From Dirofilaria immitis (lineage: Eukaryota > Nematoda > Chromadorea > Rhabditida > Onchocercidae): 64,000 nucleotides of DNA. The notes under the pieces were generated by a model. That model was not told the DNA's origin, searched no databases, and saw only the letters and a list, made by a program, of their open reading frames with translations. Below are positions 63,668-64,000 of this stretch, in pieces. The DNA lies in contig JAKNDB010000068.1 of NCBI GenBank assembly GCA_024305405.1, positions 8,727,501 through 8,791,500 of the forward strand, written 5' to 3'. The translations under genes and the position numbers were made by a program. Numbering within the stretch: position 1 is the stretch's first letter; each line of letters begins with the position of its first letter.

Positions 63668-63844
63668 TCAGTCCTCGGCACCTTCATCATTCACTTCTTG
63701 TGCCTGAACTATTTGCTGGGCATGTGATGGTGGTACTCCCATTTGCATCATTCCAGTGGTTGGCACACCTTCAACAGTTGCCATCATCGGCATTTTCATC
63801 GATGTTATCGTTTGCACGGGTGTTCCTTTGTAGTTTCGCATCTC
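63668..63844 (-). CDS. Last exon of an unidentified gene, C-terminal 58 residues
   Basis: A 59-codon frame from a TTTATAG acceptor to a TGA at 63668. It starts EMRNYKGTPVQTITSMKMP and is rich in Met, Pro, Thr and Gln (TGMMQMGVPPSHAQQIVQ), ending in an acidic tail (VNDEGAED). GC content is clearly above the surroundings, and the acceptor and stop frame it cleanly in phase 0. The Met/Gln/Pro-rich, low-complexity nature suggests the disordered tail of a nuclear or RNA-binding protein, but I recognise no family. Upstream exons lie beyond the right edge. Confidence 0.7.
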   Translation of the reverse strand, partial: EMRNYKGTPVQTITSMKMPMMATVEGVPTTGMMQMGVPPSHAQQIVQAQEVNDEGAED

Positions 63845-64000
63845 CTATAAATTAAATCGATAAATCCGAAATTTTAGAACTTAATAAAAATTAATACAGA
63901 AATTAGATACACTAAAATCAGTTATATTTCCGTCGATTATCATAAATTAAGCAAATTTTCGGGATTTGTTTTATGGCGATAAAAAAAGTATAAATAATTA

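Noticed and set aside
1..64000. CRISPR arrays, bacterial operons, phage or endosymbiont (Wolbachia) DNA
   Set aside because: No spaced direct-repeat array, Shine-Dalgarno-led gene runs or bacterial genes were seen. All recognised genes have spliceosomal introns.
1..64000. tRNA, rRNA or snRNA genes
   Set aside because: I saw no B-box-like GGTTCGA context with a paired acceptor stem, and no rRNA-like conserved blocks. A covariance-model scan would settle this.

Overview
The window looks like AT-rich nuclear DNA from a nematode, most likely a filarial or other spirurid worm. The reasons are short introns ending in TTTCAG-type sites, start codons that directly follow an AG acceptor (as spliced-leader trans-splicing would give), a BEL/Pao retrotransposon, and metazoan genes (STIM, engrailed, AF4/FMR2, mitochondrial S18A, NIFK) that read like nematode proteins. 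The genus cannot be fixed from sequence alone. I built the gene models by hand from splice sites, phase checks and recognised domains; there is no transcript support.

Layout, left to right. (1) 1-6148, minus: a BEL/Pao LTR retrotransposon cut by the left edge. Its LTR (5698-6148), primer-binding site, gag-protease, reverse transcriptase, RNase H, integrase and the start of an env-like region are visible but broken into several frames. (2) 6460-11156, minus: the 5' part of a Rho guanine-nucleotide exchange factor gene, whose DH domain is interrupted where the retrotransposon lies. (3) 14935-20979, minus: an 11-exon LRR-Ig transmembrane receptor with a cytoplasmic coiled coil (IGLR-like). (4) 21832-22941, plus: mitochondrial ribosomal protein S18A, divergent from the receptor gene. 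(5) 23915-29110, minus: an engrailed-class homeobox gene with all EH motifs and a 3.6 kb intron inside the homeobox. (6) 34527-36747, minus: NIFK-like nucleolar RRM protein. (7) 39103-44123, minus: STIM, the ER calcium sensor. (8) 51440-59749, plus: an AF4/FMR2-family protein with its C-terminal homology domain. (9) 63668-63844, minus: the last exon of an unidentified gene. Large stretches between genes (29-34.5 kb, 44-51 kb, 60-63.6 kb) hold no gene I can support, only microsatellites, short perfect hairpins and isolated open segments.

The main cross-cutting observation is that five unrelated genes, otherwise intact with matching splice phases, each need exactly one extra base, usually in a homopolymer, to keep frame. 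This points to residual indel errors in the assembly rather than five pseudogenes. It probably adds to the fragmentation of the retrotransposon too. Users of automatic gene models here should expect false frameshifts. No CRISPR, operon of bacterial type, tRNA or rRNA gene was seen, and I found no convincing wholly new system. The most unusual items are the receptor with tandem coiled-coil exons, the sense retrotransposon inside the RhoGEF gene, the perfect short-loop palindromes, and an orphan exon-like segment with one in-frame TGA.
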